The notes: generated by a model not told the origin, from the sequence alone. Counted from the first letter of the stretch, positions 1-8,659 are shown. The stretch: DNA of 64,000 bases from Paracoccaceae bacterium (GCA_024639125.1 JAHEJA010000023.1:21284-85283), one strand, 5' to 3'. Made by a program: numbers and translations.

Positions 1-430
1 ATTACACGTCGGGGCAGGGACGTTCCTTCCTGTAAAGGTGGATGATGTGCGTCGTCACAAAATGCATGCTGAACTTGGAACCGTTTCAAAAGATGCCGCA
101 CGGGCGATTGATGCCACAAAACAATCAGGCGGGCGTGTCATTCCAGTCGGTACAACGGCGCTAAGGCTGATCGAAACGGCAGCGCGTGACAATGGCGGAA
201 CCATTGGTGCGTGGGACGGGGCCACGGATATCTTTATTTATCCCGGATTTAAATTCAACGTGGCGGATGGGTTGATGACCAATTTCCACCTTCCCAAGTC
301 TACATTGATGATGCTTGTTTCCGCTTTGATGGGACAGACGCGTATTTCTGAAATTTACGATCATGCAATAAAAAACCACTACCGGTTTTTTTCGTATGGT
401 GACTCGTCGCTTTTGTTACCTGAAAAATAA
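1..430 (+). CDS. queA: tRNA preQ1(34) S-adenosylmethionine ribosyltransferase-isomerase QueA, 3' part
   Basis: This is the C-terminal part of QueA, which transfers and isomerises the ribosyl moiety of S-adenosylmethionine onto 7-aminomethyl-7-deazaguanine at the tRNA wobble position, making epoxyqueuosine. The frame is open from base 2, and the first residues read [15 protein letters not shown], a hallmark QueA segment, so the gene is cut by the window edge and the internal ATG at 38 is not its start. Other family motifs are TTALRLIET, the [21 protein letters not shown] region and the C-terminal [12 protein letters not shown]. About 142 residues are visible of a protein that is normally about 350. 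It ends 53 bp before the MFS gene. Confidence 0.96.
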   Translation, partial: LHVGAGTFLPVKVDDVRRHKMHAELGTVSKDAARAIDATKQSGGRVIPVGTTALRLIETAARDNGGTIGAWDGATDIFIYPGFKFNVADGLMTNFHLPKSTLMMLVSALMGQTRISEIYDHAIKNHYRFFSYGDSSLLLPEK

Positions 431-483
431 TTTTTTCCGATATAGACTATTGTTACTCCCCTTAGCTTCGTAGGATCGATGCA

Positions 484-1749
484 ATGATTTCTGTTATTTC
501 TAACACATGGGCTTTGCTGCTTGGTGTGATGTTGTTGATGGTTGGCAATGGCCTGCAGTCAACTTTGCTCGGTGTACGTGGTGAAATTGAGGGATTTTCC
601 ACATTGGAAATCTCGGTGGTTATGTCGGCCTATTTCGTAGGCTTTATGGGCGCATCTCGGATGGTGCCTGACATGATCCGGCGTGTGGGGCATGTGCGGG
701 TCTTTGCAGCCTTTGGGTCGTTCATTTCAGCAGTGCTTATTCTATATCCGACGTTTGCGGATCCAATCGTCTGGAGCATCGGTCGCGTGATCATCGGATT
801 TTGTTTTTGCGGTGTATATATCACGTCAGAAAGCTGGTTAAACAACAGCGTAACCAACGAAACACGTGGACAGGCCTTGTCGCTTTATATGATCGTGCAA
901 ATGGTCGGTATTGTAGCCTCACAATGGTTGCTAACTGTTGCTGATCCAGCTGGATTTGTGTTGTTTGTTATCATTTCTGTTTTGGTTTCGATCTCGTTTG
1001 CGCCGATTTTGCTATCCATTAGCCCAACACCGGCCTTTGAGCACACACAACCAATGTCGCTTAAAAAGTTGATCCAAACATCACCTTTGGGATGTGCGGG
1101 GATGTTTCTATTAGGGGGCGTATTTGCTGCACAATTCGGGATGTCGGCCGTGTTCGGAGCGCAAATTGGATTTTCATTGACGCAGATTTCAACGTTCGTA
1201 TCCGCATTTTATGTTGGCGCATTGTTGCTGCAATATCCGATTGGTTGGCTATCGGATCGCATGGACCGTCGCCAATTGATCGCGGCCAGTGCGCTGATTG
1301 GTGCCGTATCTTCGGTTGCAGGATTTGTCGCGGGTGAAAACTTTGTTGTTCTATTAATCGCAGCTTTCATGATTGGTGGTATGGCTAACCCTTTGTATTC
1401 ATTGTTGATTGCGCATACGAATGACTTTCTTGAATACGAAGATATGGCGGCCTCGTCTGGTGGATTGCTCTTTATCAACGGTTTGGGGGCGATTACGGGT
1501 CCAATTGTGATTGGTTGGATGATGGATACCTTTGGCGCGTTTGCCTTCTTTTTGATTATTGCGTTATTAATGAGCCTTTTGGCGGTTTACGCGCTGTATC
1601 GAATGACACAACGCCCATCTATGGATCTAGAAGACCTAAGCTCGTACACGCCTGTCGGCCCAAGTTCGTCAATGGTTGCCGTGGAATTGGCCCAGGAATA
1701 CGCCTATGACACCGCCTTAGAGGAAGAAAATAACGAACAAGCACCGTAA
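484..1749 (+). CDS. MFS transporter
   Basis: This is a 421-residue major facilitator superfamily permease with about 12 hydrophobic segments and a hydrophilic, acidic C-terminal tail (about residues 380-421, ending ALEEENNEQAP). The loop SDRMDRRQLI around residue 260 is the second-half counterpart of the MFS loop 2-3 signature, and RMVPDMIRRVGHVRV around residue 60 is the first-half one. Its general look resembles the YcaD-type subfamily. The substrate cannot be read from sequence. The start has an AGGA Shine-Dalgarno-like sequence nine bases upstream. It stands alone between queA and a DUF924 gene, all on the plus strand. Confidence 0.85.
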   Translation: MISVISNTWALLLGVMLLMVGNGLQSTLLGVRGEIEGFSTLEISVVMSAYFVGFMGASRMVPDMIRRVGHVRVFAAFGSFISAVLILYPTFADPIVWSIGRVIIGFCFCGVYITSESWLNNSVTNETRGQALSLYMIVQMVGIVASQWLLTVADPAGFVLFVIISVLVSISFAPILLSISPTPAFEHTQPMSLKKLIQTSPLGCAGMFLLGGVFAAQFGMSAVFGAQIGFSLTQISTFVSAFYVGALLLQYPIGWLSDRMDRRQLIAASALIGAVSSVAGFVAGENFVVLLIAAFMIGGMANPLYSLLIAHTNDFLEYEDMAASSGGLLFINGLGAITGPIVIGWMMDTFGAFAFFLIIALLMSLLAVYALYRMTQRPSMDLEDLSSYTPVGPSSSMVAVELAQEYAYDTALEEENNEQAP

Positions 1750-1842
1750 ATCACAAGATTATGTCGCCAATGTAGCAAAACTTTACTTTTAGTTTCGTTA
1801 GGCTGGTGGTATAGTGACGTTGCGGAACGGGAGTATGCAATC

Positions 1843-2418
1843 ATGACACCACAACACGTGCTTGAATTTTGGCTTGATGAAATTGATCCTTCAAATTGGT
1901 ATGCGCCCTCTGAGGGTCTGGATCAAAAGATATCAGATATGTTTCAAGACACTTGGGAGGCAATTTGTGATGGACGTCATGGCATGTGGTTAACCTATCC
2001 AAGTGGCGCTTTGGCTTACATTCTGGTGACGGATCAGTTTTCCCGCAATATGTTTCGGGGCACAGAAAAATCCTTTGCTTCTGATCGGCTTGCATTGAGC
2101 GCGGCAAAACAATCTATTCAATACGGTTTCGATATGCGCATTGACCCACCTGCACGGCAGTTTTTCTATATGCCATTAATGCATTCTGAAAACCTCACGG
2201 ATCAAGAACGCTGTGTGCGTTTGATGCATGAACGTATGCCAAACTCTGGTGTTGATAATTTACTGCATGCACGTGCGCATCGTGCAGTCATTCGGCAATT
2301 TGGGCGTTTCCCATCACGTAACCAAGCATTAAAGCGCAAAGCAACCGAGTTAGAAGCAGCTTATGTCGCCAGTGGTGGCTATGGTATGACGCTCACGCAA
2401 GTTGCTAACGCAGGATAA
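1843..2418 (+). CDS. DUF924 family protein
   Basis: This 191-residue soluble protein matches the DUF924 family. It begins with VLEFWLDEIDPSNWYAP, followed by the conserved region ILVTDQFSRNMFRGTEKSFA (residues about 61-80), then the FFYMPLMHSE segment and an HxRAHRAVIRQFGRFPSRN motif near residue 150. The family has a helical, TPR-like fold in solved members and no established biochemical role. The start is supported by a GGGAG sequence just upstream. It precedes lpdA by 73 bp on the same strand, but nothing links the two functionally. Confidence 0.85.
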   Translation: MTPQHVLEFWLDEIDPSNWYAPSEGLDQKISDMFQDTWEAICDGRHGMWLTYPSGALAYILVTDQFSRNMFRGTEKSFASDRLALSAAKQSIQYGFDMRIDPPARQFFYMPLMHSENLTDQERCVRLMHERMPNSGVDNLLHARAHRAVIRQFGRFPSRNQALKRKATELEAAYVASGGYGMTLTQVANAG

Positions 2419-2491
2419 GCATAGCTCTTATATTGATGGACGGAAAAAAATAGTTTAACGTTAAACAGAATTGATTTTCTGGAGTTAAGCT

Positions 2492-3886
2492 ATGTCTTCA
2501 AATACCTTTGATGTCGTTGTAATTGGTGCCGGCCCCGGTGGCTATGTTGCGGCTATTCGTGCCTCGCAACTTGGTTTGAATGTTGCAATTGTTGAACGCG
2601 AACATATGGGCGGTATTTGTTTGAATTGGGGCTGTATCCCAACCAAAGCGCTCTTGCGGTCGTCAGAAGTGTTTCATCTTATGCATCGCGCCAAGGAATT
2701 TGGCCTAAAAGCCGAGAACATCGGGTATGATCTTGATGCTGTGGTGGCACGCTCGCGTGCTGTTTCAAAGCAGTTGAACCAAGGCATCGGTCATTTAATG
2801 AAGAAAAACAAAGTGACCACCTTTATGGGCGAAGCCACACTTCCTGCCAAAGGCAAAGTGTCCGTCAAAACGGATAAAGGCGTAGAAGAGTTGGTCGCCA
2901 AAAATATCATTTTAGCGACCGGAGCGCGCGCCCGTGAACTTCCCGGTTTAGAAGCCGACGGTGATTTGGTGTGGACGTACAAGCATGCGCTGACACCTTC
3001 ACGCATGCCCAAAAAGCTGTTGGTGATTGGCTCAGGTGCCATTGGAATTGAATTTGCAAGTTTTTACAACACCTTAGGGTCTGACACAACCGTGGTTGAA
3101 GTCATGGATCGTGTGCTGCCTGTCGAGGATGCCGAGATTTCAAAATTTGCAAAGAAGCAATTCGAAAAGCAGGGCATGAAAATCCGTGAAAAGACAATGG
3201 TCAAGCAACTTGACCGTGGCAAAGGTAAAGTCATTGCTCATATCGAAGCAAATGGCAAAGTAACCCAAGAAGAATTTGACACAGTGATTTCTGCTGTCGG
3301 TATTGTGGGCAATGTTGAAAACCTTGGTCTCGAAGCATTGGGCGTCAAAATTGATCGCACCCATGTGGTGACTGATGAATATTGCCGTACAGGCGTTGAC
3401 GGTCTTTTTGCCATCGGTGATATCGCAGGGGCCCCATGGTTGGCGCACAAAGCAAGCCACGAAGGCGCCATGGTTGCCGAGCTGATTGCAGGACAAAAGC
3501 CGCACGCGATCAAGCCAAATTCAATTGCGGGCTGCACCTATTGCCATCCACAGGTGGCAAGTGTGGGTCTAACCGAAGCAAAAGCCAAGGAAGCAGGATA
3601 TAAAATCAAAGTGGGCCGCTTCCCCTTTATTGGAAACGGCAAAGCCATTGCGTTAGGCGAAGCAGAGGGCATGGTCAAAACCATCTTTGATGAAAAAACC
3701 GGTGAATTGCTTGGCGCACACATGGTCGGGGCAGAAGTAACCGAAATGATCCAAGGTTATGTCATCGGTCGTCAGCTGGAAACAACGGAAGAAGACCTGA
3801 TGCAAACAGTGTTCCCTCATCCGACCTTGTCTGAAATGATGCACGAAAGCGTCCTAGATGCATATGGGCGTGTAATCCACATGTAG
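2492..3886 (+). CDS. lpdA: dihydrolipoyl dehydrogenase (E3)
   Basis: This 464-residue flavoprotein reoxidises dihydrolipoamide in 2-oxoacid dehydrogenase complexes using NAD. The FAD-binding GAGPGGYVAAIRA lies at the N-terminus, the redox-active disulfide is in GGICLNWGCIPTKAL (about residues 40-54), the NAD-binding GSGAIGIEFASFY is near residue 180, the second FAD motif GLFAIGDIAG is near residue 305, and the C-terminal dimerisation domain carries the catalytic HPTLSEMMHES. Length is normal. No E1 or E2 genes adjoin it. In roseobacters a separate lpdA copy away from pdhABC is common, so it may serve the 2-oxoglutarate, pyruvate or glycine cleavage complexes. A strong hairpin follows the stop codon. 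Confidence 0.96.
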   Translation: MSSNTFDVVVIGAGPGGYVAAIRASQLGLNVAIVEREHMGGICLNWGCIPTKALLRSSEVFHLMHRAKEFGLKAENIGYDLDAVVARSRAVSKQLNQGIGHLMKKNKVTTFMGEATLPAKGKVSVKTDKGVEELVAKNIILATGARARELPGLEADGDLVWTYKHALTPSRMPKKLLVIGSGAIGIEFASFYNTLGSDTTVVEVMDRVLPVEDAEISKFAKKQFEKQGMKIREKTMVKQLDRGKGKVIAHIEANGKVTQEEFDTVISAVGIVGNVENLGLEALGVKIDRTHVVTDEYCRTGVDGLFAIGDIAGAPWLAHKASHEGAMVAELIAGQKPHAIKPNSIAGCTYCHPQVASVGLTEAKAKEAGYKIKVGRFPFIGNGKAIALGEAEGMVKTIFDEKTGELLGAHMVGAEVTEMIQGYVIGRQLETTEEDLMQTVFPHPTLSEMMHESVLDAYGRVIHM

Positions 3887-3895
3887 CCAAATTGA

Positions 3896-3943
3896 ATGCG
3901 GACCCTTGGTCCGCATGCTCTTTTAGCAATGCTTTTGCATTGC
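3896..3943 (+). terminator. lpdA terminator, two consecutive hairpins
   Basis: A perfect 9-bp stem, ATGCGGACC / GGTCCGCAT with a CTT loop (3896-3916), is followed by CTCTTTTA. It is immediately followed by a second perfect stem, GCAATGC / GCATTGC, around a TTTT loop (3926-3943). Both lie within 60 bp of the lpdA stop codon. Confidence 0.8.
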
Positions 3944-3956
3944 AAAGCCTTCGGCG

Positions 3957-4148
3957 AGGATACTTGTCTGACAAAAAAATGAATCTGGCAAAAAGTGAAT
4001 GATCCCGAAAAAGGTAAAACCCTCTGCTGAAAACTCAACAGAGGGTCATTTCTTGTCACGGTCATCGGCGTCCCCGCCTGTACCGTAAAATCAACTATAC
4101 GGAGTAAGTCCTAAGATATCTTTAACATTTTTTGTCAGAAAATATCCT
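3957..4148. repeat. composite palindromic intergenic element, copy 1
   Basis: The outer arms are inverted. 3957-3981 reads AGGATACTTGTCTGAC then a run of A and ATG, and 4126-4148 is nearly its reverse complement (CATTTTTTGTCAG...ATATCCT). Between them sit a perfect 8-bp hairpin, ACCCTCTG / CAGAGGGT (4019-4046), and a 28-bp core at 4058-4085 that begins ACGGTCATCGG and ends CTGTACCG. The core is present base for base at 14256-14283. The element lies between two convergent genes. The left arm is preceded by CCTTCGGCG, the stem-loop commonly attached to this repeat family. Confidence 0.75.
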
Positions 4149-4153
4149 GGGGG

Positions 4154-4186
4154 AATTGGCCTTGGCCAAGGGGGCAAAGCCCCCAA
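4154..4186 (-). terminator. terminator of the one-carbon operon with G-rich palindromes
   Basis: Directly after the stop codon of the minus-strand methyltransferase there is a perfect GGGGGC / GCCCCC hairpin with a 3-base loop (4170-4184), then a second palindrome, TTGGCC-TT-GGCCAA (about 4156-4169). This GC-rich block abuts the right arm of the composite repeat at 4126-4148. It could terminate transcription of the minus-strand operon, or could be part of the repeat. Confidence 0.55.
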
Positions 4187-4193
4187 AGCTCAA

Positions 4194-5249
4194 TTATGCG
4201 CGCCGACGTCCGCCCCGACGTCCACCCCGTCCACCAGCGTCTGCGGCTGATCCGCCTGGTTTATTGAACGCAATCCAAGCACCGCCGTGTGCGTCGTTGT
4301 CCGTTAGAAGATTAGCGGCTCGGATGGCTTCCATTTCTTTCCCTGGACGTGGTTTTGTGGACCCCATGCCGAAAAGAGTAACAAATGTTTCATCATCAAT
4401 ATCGGCTGGGAGGATAATTCCAGCAGCTTCGATTTCAGCCTTTTTTTCAGCAATTTTCAGCTGTGTGATAGGCAAGGCAACAGGGTTCATAATTGCCGAC
4501 GTCATGCCTGCGCCCATTGCCATTGGAAGAAAGGCATTGTTGATGCCATGGCGGTTGGGAAGGCCAAAGGAAATGTTAGATGCGCCGCATGTTGTGTTGA
4601 CACCCAATTCTTCGCGTAGGCGACGGACGAGTGTGAAAACTTGTTTGCCGGCGGTCGCCATAGCGCCGATTGGCATCACCAAAGGATCGACAACGATGTC
4701 ATATGCGGGAATGCCGAAATCTGCAGCGCGTTCGACGATCTTTTTGGCGACTGCAAAGCGGACATCTGGGTCTTCTGAAATGCCTGTGTCGTCATTTGAA
4801 ATTGCAACCACGGGAACGTTGTATTTTGCAACCAGTGGTAAAACGAATTCAAGGCGGTCTTCTTCGCCTGTAACCGAGTTAAGCAGCGGACGGCCTTGCG
4901 CGGCTTGAAGGCCTGCTTCTAGCGCGGCAGGTACAGAGCTATCGATGCAAAGTGGCACATCAACCAACCCTTGAACAAGGTTTACGATGCTTGTCATCAA
5001 GGGAGGTTCTGTTTCGTTCGGGTTGGGGTTTGAATTGTAAACAACGCCTGCGTTGATATCCAAAATATCAGCACCAGCTAACACCTGAGCAAGGGCATCT
5101 TTTTCGACTGTGGAAAAATCGCCGGCTTCGAGCTCGGCTGCCAATTTTTTTCGGCCAGTTGGATTGATGCGCTCTCCAATCACGCAAAAAGGTTCATCAA
5201 AGCCAAGGACGGCAGTTTTTGTTTTTGATTCAACAACAGTACGTGTCAT
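4194..5249 (-). CDS. stand-alone pterin-binding methyltetrahydrofolate:corrinoid methyltransferase
   Basis: This 351-residue protein has the pterin-binding (DHPS-like) TIM barrel that in MetH moves the methyl of 5-methyl-tetrahydrofolate to cobalamin. It shows FCVIGERINPTGRKKL near residue 20, DILDINAGVVYN near 62, PLCIDSS near 99, LLNSVTGEE near 122 and TTCGASNISFGLPNR near 225. There is no homocysteine-binding or B12-binding domain, so it must act with separate partners. Split methionine synthases of this type have been described in roseobacters. The C-terminus after about residue 325 is a Gly/Arg-rich tail (GGRGGRRGGRRRA), probably disordered. The gene is last in a three-gene operon, 9 bp after metF. 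Confidence 0.88.
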   Translation of the reverse strand: MTRTVVESKTKTAVLGFDEPFCVIGERINPTGRKKLAAELEAGDFSTVEKDALAQVLAGADILDINAGVVYNSNPNPNETEPPLMTSIVNLVQGLVDVPLCIDSSVPAALEAGLQAAQGRPLLNSVTGEEDRLEFVLPLVAKYNVPVVAISNDDTGISEDPDVRFAVAKKIVERAADFGIPAYDIVVDPLVMPIGAMATAGKQVFTLVRRLREELGVNTTCGASNISFGLPNRHGINNAFLPMAMGAGMTSAIMNPVALPITQLKIAEKKAEIEAAGIILPADIDDETFVTLFGMGSTKPRPGKEMEAIRAANLLTDNDAHGGAWIAFNKPGGSAADAGGRGGRRGGRRRA

Positions 5250-5258
5250 GAGAATTCC

Positions 5259-6182
5259 TTAAGATGCGTTTGCAGGGACAGCAGAAGCGCCGCCATGTTC
5301 GATAGCCCAATTTGCATTTGTTTTAATGCCGCCGAGCGGGAAGAAATGCACATTGGTAATGTTAAAGTCCGGATTTGCGGCTTTGTAGGCGGCCAGCTCT
5401 GCGAGGACTTCGTTTGGTTCGTAGGGCAACAATAGTTTTGTCACATCCATGGCGCGTTTTTGTAATACCTTGAGTGATGGTCCAACGCCGCATGCAATGG
5501 CGAATTTAATCAATGTTTGCAGCTTGGCAGGGCCTGCAATACCGATGTGGATTGGGATGTCGACGCCTGCGGCTTTTACGCTGTTTGCCCATTCAATGAT
5601 GGGTTTTGCTTCGAATGCAAATTGTGTGGCAAGCGCCATTTCGGCATCAGTGCGCTCAGAGAATTTTTGTTTCCATCGTAGCGCATCCTCTACATTTTTC
5701 ATTGATCCATCTGGGTCAATGTCTTTGTTTCCCTCTGGGTGACCGGCAACATGCAAGCGTTTGAAGCCAGCTTTGTCAAAAAGACCAGTTTCCATCAATT
5801 GCATTGAGGAATGAAAATCACCGTGGGGTGTGTTTACGCCACCTGCAAGCAACAAAGCTTGCTCAACGCCTGCTTCGCCTTGATATTGTGCGATCCAGTT
5901 TTCAAGCGTTGCTTGATCCTTGATGATGCGCGCGGGAAAGTGCGGCATGACCGCATATCCGTCGTTGGCAAGCCGTTTCGCTGTGGCGACCATGTCTTCG
6001 ATAGGGGTGCCTTCGATGTGGGCGATATAGACGCGGGTACCACTTGGCAAAAGATCGCGGAAATTTTCCACTTTTTCTGCAGTGCGCGGCATCACTTCGA
6101 TCGAATAATCCTTGAGAAATGTTTCCATTTCCGGGGATGTTGTCGTCGTTTCTTCTTTCTTTTTGAAGTTAAACAGCGCCAT
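5259..6182 (-). CDS. metF: methylenetetrahydrofolate reductase-family protein
   Basis: This 307-residue MetF-type flavoprotein reduces 5,10-methylene-tetrahydrofolate to 5-methyl-tetrahydrofolate, or runs the reverse reaction during methyl oxidation. Family features are VMPHFPARIIKD near residue 85, LLLAGGVNTPHGDF near 120, HVAGHPEGNKDID near 152, and the IPIHIGIAGPAKLQTL segment near 215. I place the start at 6182 because GGGAGG lies six bases upstream. The longer frame from 6218 would overlap the preceding gene. The lysine-rich N-terminus (FNFKKKEE) is typical of roseobacter versions. It lies between a small virulence-factor-family gene and the pterin methyltransferase, which suggests joint work on methyl-folate. 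Confidence 0.85.
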   Translation of the reverse strand: MALFNFKKKEETTTTSPEMETFLKDYSIEVMPRTAEKVENFRDLLPSGTRVYIAHIEGTPIEDMVATAKRLANDGYAVMPHFPARIIKDQATLENWIAQYQGEAGVEQALLLAGGVNTPHGDFHSSMQLMETGLFDKAGFKRLHVAGHPEGNKDIDPDGSMKNVEDALRWKQKFSERTDAEMALATQFAFEAKPIIEWANSVKAAGVDIPIHIGIAGPAKLQTLIKFAIACGVGPSLKVLQKRAMDVTKLLLPYEPNEVLAELAAYKAANPDFNITNVHFFPLGGIKTNANWAIEHGGASAVPANAS

Positions 6183-6208
6183 TATGGCCTCCCTCACGTT
6201 CAACGGGC

Positions 6209-6505
6209 TCATGCCCAACCATCGTTTGCGATCAAGGCTTTAATGCGCTCTTGATCGTATTCAGTATCAATCCGAAGGGCTTCGCTTTGCGCAATATCCG
6301 CAGGCTCGCCGTCAACGTCATAAGGATCCGCTTTTCGCCATTCAGCCAGATAATCATCTGTGCCTTCTAGGCCGCCTTTCATAGCTGCACGATCGATTGC
6401 TTGTTCAAAGCGCTCGGGGAGCTGTTTTTTCGACCCTTTGCGACCTTTGCCGACAATGACTTGGGCCGGGATGTCGCGCCAGTATACAATTGTGACTTCG
6501 GGCAT
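6209..6505 (-). CDS. virulence-factor-family small protein (PF13769-like)
   Basis: This is a 98-residue protein beginning MPEVTIVYWRDIPAQVIVGKGR, which is the characteristic N-terminus of the small family named virulence factor (PF13769). It has a basic stretch (GKGRKGSKKQLPERF) and a C-terminal half rich in Asp/Glu. No enzymatic motif is visible and its role is unknown. It is repeatedly found next to metF-like and pterin-methyltransferase genes in Rhodobacteraceae, as here, so involvement in methyl-folate metabolism is a reasonable inference. It is the first gene of the operon. Confidence 0.8.
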   Translation of the reverse strand: MPEVTIVYWRDIPAQVIVGKGRKGSKKQLPERFEQAIDRAAMKGGLEGTDDYLAEWRKADPYDVDGEPADIAQSEALRIDTEYDQERIKALIANDGWA

Positions 6506-6552
6506 AAGCTTGATTCCTTGTTGTCTGTGCTCTGTCTAATTCAGCTCAATCG

Positions 6553-6575
6553 CGACACAGTGTCGAATTTCGACA
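6553..6575. promoter_or_regulatory. overlapping palindromes upstream of the one-carbon operon
   Basis: Two dyads share a half-site: CGACACAGTGTCG (6553-6565, perfect 6-bp arms around A) and TGTCGAATTTCGACA (6561-6575, perfect 7-bp arms around T). They lie about 50-70 bp upstream of the minus-strand start at 6505 and about 190 bp upstream of ppx. This is a plausible operator for an unidentified regulator of the metF operon. No regulator gene adjoins, and no riboswitch structure was recognised. Confidence 0.4.
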
Positions 6576-6765
6576 ACTGACACTACTTGTGCGACCTTCT
6601 GATCTTGTAATTCACATTTCGTTCCATCGCTACGGCCACAAGACGTCGAATTTTGCATAATGACTATGAATCAGTGTTTTTGTGGATTTGACTTGATCAG
6701 CACTTGCGATGTTTTCGAGCAAAGCCTATCCTAGGCATAACTTGTAACATCGGAGGGCGTATACA

Positions 6766-7878
6766 ATGGCGCCCAAGCGTCCCAGTGGTGCGGGCGCATT
6801 CCCGAAGCCGGTTGAGAGCCCCGCGCCGAAACCGCCCAATCCAACAGAGCTATATGCAGCGTTGGATCTGGGTACCAATAGTTGTCGCATGTTGATTGCC
6901 CAGCCAAAGGGCAGTCAATTTCATGTGATAGATAGCTTTTCGAAATCTGTTCAATTGGGGGCAGGGCTTGAAAAGACTGGCAAGCTGAATCGTGGGTCTA
7001 TGATCCGGACGATCCAAGCGTTGCGCGTGTGTCAGCAAAAGCTAAAAAAGCACAAAGTAAAACGGATGCGTTTGGTTGCGACCGAAGCCTGCCGTCGTGC
7101 TAAAAATGCCCAGGATTTCATCCGACAAGTACGGCGGGAAACGGGGCTTAAACTGGATATCATCCTGCCCGAAGAAGAAGCGCGTTTGGCAGTGATTTCC
7201 TGTGCGCCTTTGGTTAGTACAAAAACCGAGCAACTTTTGGTGGTTGATATCGGCGGGGGATCGACGGAATTGGTGTGGATTGATTTAACATCGGTTCCGC
7301 CGCGGGAACGTCCAAGATCCATTATGCGGCTACATGCTGGGTTCCATCCTGCGCAAAGTCCGTTTCCGGTCGCCAAAGTTGTGGATTGGATTTCTGTGCC
7401 TTTGGGTGTGGCAACTTTGCGAGATCATTTTAATGATGTCGATGATGATGCCGCGCGCTATGCATTGATGAGCTGGTATTTCGAAGAAAACCTTGCGGAT
7501 TTTGCGCCTTATAAAGATGAGCAAGCTCGGGAAGGGTTCCAAATTATTGGCACTTCTGGAACGGTGACGACTGTTGCGGCAAGCCATCTAGGATTAAAGC
7601 GCTACGATCGAACCAAGGTTGATGGATTGCGGATGACATCGGATCAAATCGAAACGGTTATTCAATCCTACCTAGAGCTTGGCCCCGTGGGGCGGCGACG
7701 TGATCCAAGGATTGGCAATGACAGACAGGCCTTGATCATGTCGGGATCTGCTATATTACAGGCACTCTTGCGAAGCTGGCCGACGGATCGATTATCTGTT
7801 GCGGACCGTGGGCTTCGCGAAGGATTGTTATATGCGCAAATGAGTGCGGATGGTGTACTAGAGGATGTGCCTTACTGA
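6766..7878 (+). CDS. ppx: Ppx/GppA phosphatase family protein
   Basis: This 370-residue member of the exopolyphosphatase / guanosine pentaphosphate phosphatase family has the ASKHA fold. [16 protein letters not shown] (about residues 26-41) and [14 protein letters not shown] near 160 are its two phosphate-binding motifs. [16 protein letters not shown] near residue 265 and the C-terminal RGLREGLLY are also typical. It hydrolyses polyphosphate and/or pppGpp, but sequence alone does not say which. The first 25 residues are a proline-rich leader. GGAGGG precedes the start. Its stop overlaps the rlmE start as TGATG, which indicates translational coupling. Confidence 0.9.
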   Translation: MAPKRPSGAGAFPKPVESPAPKPPNPTELYAALDLGTNSCRMLIAQPKGSQFHVIDSFSKSVQLGAGLEKTGKLNRGSMIRTIQALRVCQQKLKKHKVKRMRLVATEACRRAKNAQDFIRQVRRETGLKLDIILPEEEARLAVISCAPLVSTKTEQLLVVDIGGGSTELVWIDLTSVPPRERPRSIMRLHAGFHPAQSPFPVAKVVDWISVPLGVATLRDHFNDVDDDAARYALMSWYFEENLADFAPYKDEQAREGFQIIGTSGTVTTVAASHLGLKRYDRTKVDGLRMTSDQIETVIQSYLELGPVGRRRDPRIGNDRQALIMSGSAILQALLRSWPTDRLSVADRGLREGLLYAQMSADGVLEDVPY

Positions 7879-8606
7879 TGACTGAAAAAGCAACTGGCGG
7901 CACACGCAAGAAAAATACATCGGGTCGCGGACAACGCGATCTAAAGGTTAAAGTCAAGAAAGCCCGCGGTAAAACCGTTTCGCAAGTGCGCTGGTTACAG
8001 AGGCAATTGAACGACCCTTATGTAAAACGCGCCAAAGACGAAGGCTATCGTGGACGCGCGGCGTTCAAGATCCTTGAGCTGGATGAAAAGTATCGCTTTT
8101 TGGTTCCTGGTGCACGCGTCGTCGACTTGGGCTGCGCCCCTGGTGGATGGTGCCAAGTTGCAGTCACGCGCGTTAACGCGCTTGGCGAGAAAAAAGGCAA
8201 GGCTATTGGAACGGTGCTTGGGGTTGATCTTCAAGAGGTGGAACCCATCGCAGGGGCCGAGGTTTATCAATTGGATTTCATGGCGGATGATGCGGATTTG
8301 CAGGTCAAAGAATGGCTTGGTGGAATGGCCACCGTTGTCATGTCGGATATGGCGGCGTCATCGTCTGGTCATAAACAAACGGATCACTTGCGGATTATTG
8401 CCTTGTGTGAAGCCGCTGCTTATTTTGCATTTGATGTTTTGGAAGAGGGTGGCACATTTGTCGCCAAGGTTTTGGCAGGTGGCGCCGAAGGTGAGTTGCA
8501 AAAATTGCTAAAGCAGCGATTTAATTCGGTGGTAAACGTAAAACCGCCGTCATCGCGTGCAGACAGTTCCGAAAAATTCGTGGTCGCAACAGGGTTTCGT
8601 GGATAA
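7878..8606 (+). CDS. rlmE: 23S rRNA (uridine(2552)-2'-O)-methyltransferase RlmE
   Basis: This 242-residue FtsJ/RrmJ methyltransferase modifies the A-loop of 23S rRNA using S-adenosylmethionine. The visible motifs are the lysine in [13 protein letters not shown] (about residue 60), the SAM-binding [15 protein letters not shown] near 80, the catalytic aspartate in [17 protein letters not shown] near 155, and the lysine in [12 protein letters not shown] near 195. The N-terminal 40 residues are very basic ([24 protein letters not shown] is read in two parts), as in other alphaproteobacterial copies. It is translationally coupled to ppx upstream. Confidence 0.93.
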   Translation: MTEKATGGTRKKNTSGRGQRDLKVKVKKARGKTVSQVRWLQRQLNDPYVKRAKDEGYRGRAAFKILELDEKYRFLVPGARVVDLGCAPGGWCQVAVTRVNALGEKKGKAIGTVLGVDLQEVEPIAGAEVYQLDFMADDADLQVKEWLGGMATVVMSDMAASSSGHKQTDHLRIIALCEAAAYFAFDVLEEGGTFVAKVLAGGAEGELQKLLKQRFNSVVNVKPPSSRADSSEKFVVATGFRG

Positions 8607-8629
8607 TTTACCCCTATGGGGCAAGCCTG

Positions 8630-8656
8630 CGGCATGAGTATTTTTTCAAAGATGAA
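8630..8656. repeat. GAGTATTT...CAAAGATGAAG intergenic repeat, degenerate
   Basis: The segment CTGCGGCATGAGTATTT followed by TTTCAAAGATGAAGG lies between the convergent rlmE and cdhR-like genes. It shares GAGTATTT and TTCAAAGATGAAG with 44407-44430, and is a diverged relative of the GCGAGGATATTT elements elsewhere in the window. Confidence 0.5.
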
Positions 8657-8659
8657 GGA

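Noticed and set aside
4132..4908. A 258-codon plus-strand frame opposite the pterin methyltransferase
   Set aside because: It is the antisense shadow of a well-supported gene on the minus strand, with composition (Arg/Pro/Ala/Ser-rich) typical of such shadows and no family match.
6506..6765. A SAM riboswitch before the metF operon
   Set aside because: No SAM-II or other recognisable pseudoknot pattern was found; only palindromic operator-like sites are present.
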